Shown one piece after another: positions 61,495 to 64,000 of a DNA stretch of 64,000 bases. A program made the position numbers and the translations under genes. Position 1 is the stretch's first letter. Every line of letters starts with the position of its first letter. The DNA is from JACVCJ01 sp052437175 (GTDB lineage Bacteria > Bacteroidota > Bacteroidia > CAIKAF01). Below the pieces are notes generated by a model, which worked only from the letters and a program-made list of their open reading frames with translations, had not been told where the DNA came from and searched no databases. The stretch is from contig JBQVOK010000006.1 in NCBI GenBank assembly GCA_052437175.1, positions 1 to 64,000 of the forward strand, given 5' to 3'.

Positions 61495-63033
61495 ATGGAC
61501 AAGTTTAAACTGCTCGATGATAAACTGGCAGAGGCCAGGCTCGGCGGAGGTGCTGACCGCATTAAATCACAGCACCAGAAAGGAAAACTCTCTGCCCGCG
61601 AACGGATCGATTTCCTGTTAGACGAAGGCTCCTTTGTAGAGATAGGCGCCCTGGTAACGCACCGCAGTACCAATTTCGGGCTCGATAAACAGGTATTCCT
61701 GGGCGACGGCGTGGTAACCGGTTACGGTACCATCGACGGCCGTACCGTATACGTTTTCTCACAGGATTTTACCGTGCTGGGTGGTTCACTGGCCGAAGCC
61801 CATGCCGAAAAAATATGCCGCATTATGGACCTGGCCATGAAGACCGGGGCACCTGTGATCGGCCTCAACGACAGCGGCGGCGCCCGTATACAGGAGGGTG
61901 TGGTTTCCCTGGGCGGCTATGCCGATATCTTTTATAAAAACACCATGGCCTCGGGCGTAATTCCCCAGATCAGCGCCATTATGGGCCCCTGTGCGGGCGG
62001 AGCAGTGTATTCACCGGCCATCACCGACTTTATCCTGATGGTGGAAAATACCTCCTATATGTTCGTGACCGGCCCCAATGTGGTAAAAACGGTAACGCAC
62101 GAGGAAGTGACCAGCGAAGAACTGGGCGGCGCCTCCACGCACAGCACCAAATCGGGCGTAACGCATTTTGCCTGTGCCAACGAAGTGGAGTGTATACGCA
62201 CCATCCGCGCCATGCTTTCGTACATGCCGCAGAACTGCGAAGAGCAGGCCCCCGTATATGCCTACGAAAAAGGAGAGGAAAAACGCCCCAAGCTCAATAC
62301 CATTGTGCCTGAGAACTCAAACCTGCCTTACGATATCCGTGACGTGATCTTTGAAGTGTGCGACGAGGACTCTTTCCTGGAAGTACATAAGAATTTTGCG
62401 GAAAACATTGTGGTGGGCTTTGCCCGCCTGGGCGGACGCAGCATCGGCGTAGTGGCCAACCAGCCGGCATACCTGGCCGGGGTGCTCGACATACAGGCTT
62501 CTACCAAAGCCGCCCGTTTTGTGCGCTTCTGCGACAGCTTCAATATCCCGCTGCTGGTGTTCGAAGACGTTCCGGGCTTTCTGCCGGGTACCGACCAGGA
62601 ATGGAACGCCATCATTACCAATGGGGCCAAACTGCTGTACGCCTTCTGCGAAGCTACCGTGCCGCGCATTACCGTAATTACCCGCAAAGCGTACGGCGGC
62701 GCTTACGACGTAATGAACTCCAAGCACATCGGCGCCGACATGAACTTTGCCTGGCCTTCGGCCGAAATTGCCGTAATGGGCGCCAAGGGAGCCGCTGAGA
62801 TCATCTTTAAACGGGAGATCGCCTCGGCAGAGAACCCTGAGGGTAAATGGAAAGAAAAAGAGGCCGAATACGGCGAACTGTTTGCTAACCCGTACATTGC
62901 GGCGGCCCGTGGCTATGTGGATGCGGTGATCAAACCCGAAGATACGCGTGAACAGCTGATCCGCGCCTTCGATATGCTGAAGAATAAAGCCGAGCGTATA
63001 CCCGTAAAGAAACACGGAAACATTCCGCTCTAA
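61495..63033 (+). CDS. Acyl-CoA carboxylase, carboxyltransferase (beta) subunit
   Basis: The chain of 512 aa has the CT domain pair of propionyl-/methylmalonyl-CoA decarboxylase type: QDFTVLGGSLAEAHAEK, GLNDSGGARIQEGV and GGAVYSPAITDF in the N-half, and VVANQPAYLAGVLD, VFEDVPGFLPGTDQEW and the oxyanion region AYGGAYDVM in the C-half. It moves CO2 from biotin to propionyl-CoA or acetyl-CoA. A frame extension to 61468 is not favoured; the ATG at 61495 is the family start. The alpha subunit and biotin carrier are not in the window. Confidence 0.95.
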   Translation: MDKFKLLDDKLAEARLGGGADRIKSQHQKGKLSARERIDFLLDEGSFVEIGALVTHRSTNFGLDKQVFLGDGVVTGYGTIDGRTVYVFSQDFTVLGGSLAEAHAEKICRIMDLAMKTGAPVIGLNDSGGARIQEGVVSLGGYADIFYKNTMASGVIPQISAIMGPCAGGAVYSPAITDFILMVENTSYMFVTGPNVVKTVTHEEVTSEELGGASTHSTKSGVTHFACANEVECIRTIRAMLSYMPQNCEEQAPVYAYEKGEEKRPKLNTIVPENSNLPYDIRDVIFEVCDEDSFLEVHKNFAENIVVGFARLGGRSIGVVANQPAYLAGVLDIQASTKAARFVRFCDSFNIPLLVFEDVPGFLPGTDQEWNAIITNGAKLLYAFCEATVPRITVITRKAYGGAYDVMNSKHIGADMNFAWPSAEIAVMGAKGAAEIIFKREIASAENPEGKWKEKEAEYGELFANPYIAAARGYVDAVIKPEDTREQLIRAFDMLKNKAERIPVKKHGNIPL

Positions 63034-63062
63034 AATACGTATACGAAAAATAGAGAATATGG

Positions 63063-63097
63063 TTCCGTCTCGCGGTAAGCGGGACGGAATTTTTTTT
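63063..63097 (+). terminator. Rho-independent terminator
   Basis: TTCCGTCTCGC pairs with GCGGGACGGAA (one G-T pair) around GGTAA, followed by eight T. It ends the carboxylase transcript. Confidence 0.85.
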
Positions 63098-63114
63098 GCG
63101 CCCCGTCCGGACAT

Positions 63115-63169
63115 AAAAAAAGAAGGCAGAAACTACGCTGCCTTCTCCTTAAAACCAACCCTTATGAAA
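63115..63169 (-). ncRNA. Candidate ~50-nt small RNA
   Basis: A full minus-strand promoter at 63176-63206 would start transcription near 63169. Within ~50 bases the transcript meets a terminator: AGAAGGCAG pairs with CTGCCTTCT around an 8-nt loop, followed by seven T (63115-63150). There is no ORF in between. The 5' part (GGGTTGGTTTTAAGGAG) is single-stranded. Alternatively this is just the terminator of yidC plus a chance promoter. Confidence 0.5.
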
Positions 63170-63175
63170 ACGTTA

Positions 63176-63206
63176 CAAAGGTAGAGCCGGGGCTCTTTAC
63201 GAACAA
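63176..63206 (-). promoter_or_regulatory. Promoter (TTG-N20-TACCTTTG) of the candidate RNA
   Basis: The -7 TACCTTTG (63183-63176) and -33 TTG (63206-63204) are 20 bases apart, in the gap after yidC. Confidence 0.6.
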
Positions 63207-63252
63207 CAGCAGGGCGCTGTTTTTCGTCAATTAAATTGCAACGTTCATTTCG

Positions 63253-64000
63253 TTATTTCTTCTTTTTCTTCAGTTCTTCGGAACGTTGTTGCTGCACTTT
63301 CTGCATTTCGGCAAGACGTGCGGCAAAACCACCTTTTTTCTCTGTTTTCGGACGGGCCTTGTTCTCCTCGATCTTCGCGCGCAGTTTCTGCTCGTTAATG
63401 ATGAAGTGACGGATCACCAGGGTCTGGATGATGCTGATACCGTTGGCCAGGAAATAGTAGTACGAAAGCGCCGCGCTGTAGCTGTTCAGGAACACGAGGA
63501 AAGCTACAGGCATTACGTACATCATGATCTTCATCTGCGTGGCCTGTGCACCCGACATGGTGTTCACGTTCTGCGTCATGCGCGTATACAGCACGGTAGT
63601 GGCGGTCATGAGCAGGGCAAACAGGCTGATGTGGGCACCGTACAGCGGAATTTCGAAGCCGTTCGGGAACATATAGATACTGTCCCAGCTGGAAAGGTCG
63701 TCGGCCCAGAACAGGCGCTGTCCGCGCAGTTCGATGGAGGCCGGGAAGAACGAGAACATGGCAAAAAGCAGCGGCATCTGCAGCAGGGCAGGTATACAGC
63801 CGGCTAAGGGATTAACGCCTGCACGGTTGTACAGCGACATCAGTTCCTGTTGTTTCTTCATGGCGTCGGCATCCTTGAACTTTTCGTTCAGGGCATCGAT
63901 ATCCGGTTTCAGGATACGCATTTTGGCCGAGGATACAAAGGTGCGGTAGGTGATGGGCGACAGGATCAGTTTCACCATCAGGGTAAGGATCAGGATAATG
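63253..64000 (-). CDS. yidC: Membrane protein insertase YidC, C-terminal part (cut by window edge)
   Basis: The frame is open to base 64000, so the 5' part is missing. What remains is the 60KD_IMP/Oxa1 core: SAKMRILKPDIDALNEKFKD, NPLAGCIPALLQMPLLFAMF, then the helices ALLMTATTVLYTRM, MYVMPVAFLVFLNSYSA and LSYYYFLANGISIIQT. The tail is basic with a Lys run (EELKKKKK). YidC inserts inner-membrane proteins alone or with Sec. Confidence 0.95.
   Translation of the reverse strand, partial: IILILTLMVKLILSPITYRTFVSSAKMRILKPDIDALNEKFKDADAMKKQQELMSLYNRAGVNPLAGCIPALLQMPLLFAMFSFFPASIELRGQRLFWADDLSSWDSIYMFPNGFEIPLYGAHISLFALLMTATTVLYTRMTQNVNTMSGAQATQMKIMMYVMPVAFLVFLNSYSAALSYYYFLANGISIIQTLVIRHFIINEQKLRAKIEENKARPKTEKKGGFAARLAEMQKVQQQRSEELKKKKK

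Overview
The window is chromosomal DNA of a member of the Bacteroidota, probably close to the Chitinophagales/Sphingobacteriales. The evidence is a PorP/SprF protein beside an OmpA/PorE-like protein and a protein with a type-B type IX secretion C-terminal domain, SusC/TonB-type outer membrane receptors, LytTR regulators, and repeated promoters of the form TTTG-N19/20-TAnnTTTG just upstream of genes. I cannot name the species. No CRISPR array, rRNA or intact prophage is visible. One tRNA (CAU anticodon) is present.

Layout. 1-5.9 kb is an accessory region. It holds the end of an IS1-type transposase, about 420 bp of degenerate repeats with a period near 22 bp, a small unknown protein, a RadC-like JAMM protein with an Rpn-type tail, a fragment of an RHS core, and then about 3 kb of AT-rich small secreted or membrane ORFs, some broken. 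The last part looks like the remains of a polymorphic-toxin/immunity locus. After a tRNA-Met, 6.3-10.5 kb carries a START-like protein, a PAP2 phosphatase, and an elbB-GT2-ArnT-like glycosyltransferase operon. 10.5-18.8 kb is a surface/secretion block: two paralogous LytTR regulators (one with Asn in place of the phospho-accepting Asp), a PorE-like/PorP/type-B-CTD operon and a histidine kinase.

19-34.5 kb is mostly housekeeping: a CDF metal exporter, a NarL-type regulator, a GbsR/MarR-membrane-NAD(P)-binding trio, an operon of thiolase, a C40-like protein without its catalytic Cys and a His/Cys-rich membrane protein, an ABC-F ATPase, and tamB and tsaD placed head to head with start codons almost touching, followed by an EamA transporter. 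34.5-49.5 kb has outer-membrane receptors, an ECI1-like isomerase, DinB, ilvE, a phosphoribosyltransferase, a VWA membrane protein, fabG, an AT-rich DUF5677-like insertion and tatC. 49.5-64 kb has an LhgO-like oxidase, an alpha/beta hydrolase, surE, a YugP-like protease, a kynureninase/kynurenine-monooxygenase operon with an ABC exporter, an AT-rich two-gene island (DUF6932-like nucleotidyltransferase plus an unknown partner), a lipoprotein, an acyl-CoA carboxylase beta subunit, a candidate ~50-nt small RNA, and the 3' part of yidC.

The likeliest undescribed systems are the DUF6932-like two-gene island at 58.96-60.44 kb, the RHS/immunity graveyard at 2.5-5.9 kb, the 22-bp repeat array at its left edge, and the small RNA at 63.1 kb. 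All functional statements are by motif recognition, since no search could be run.
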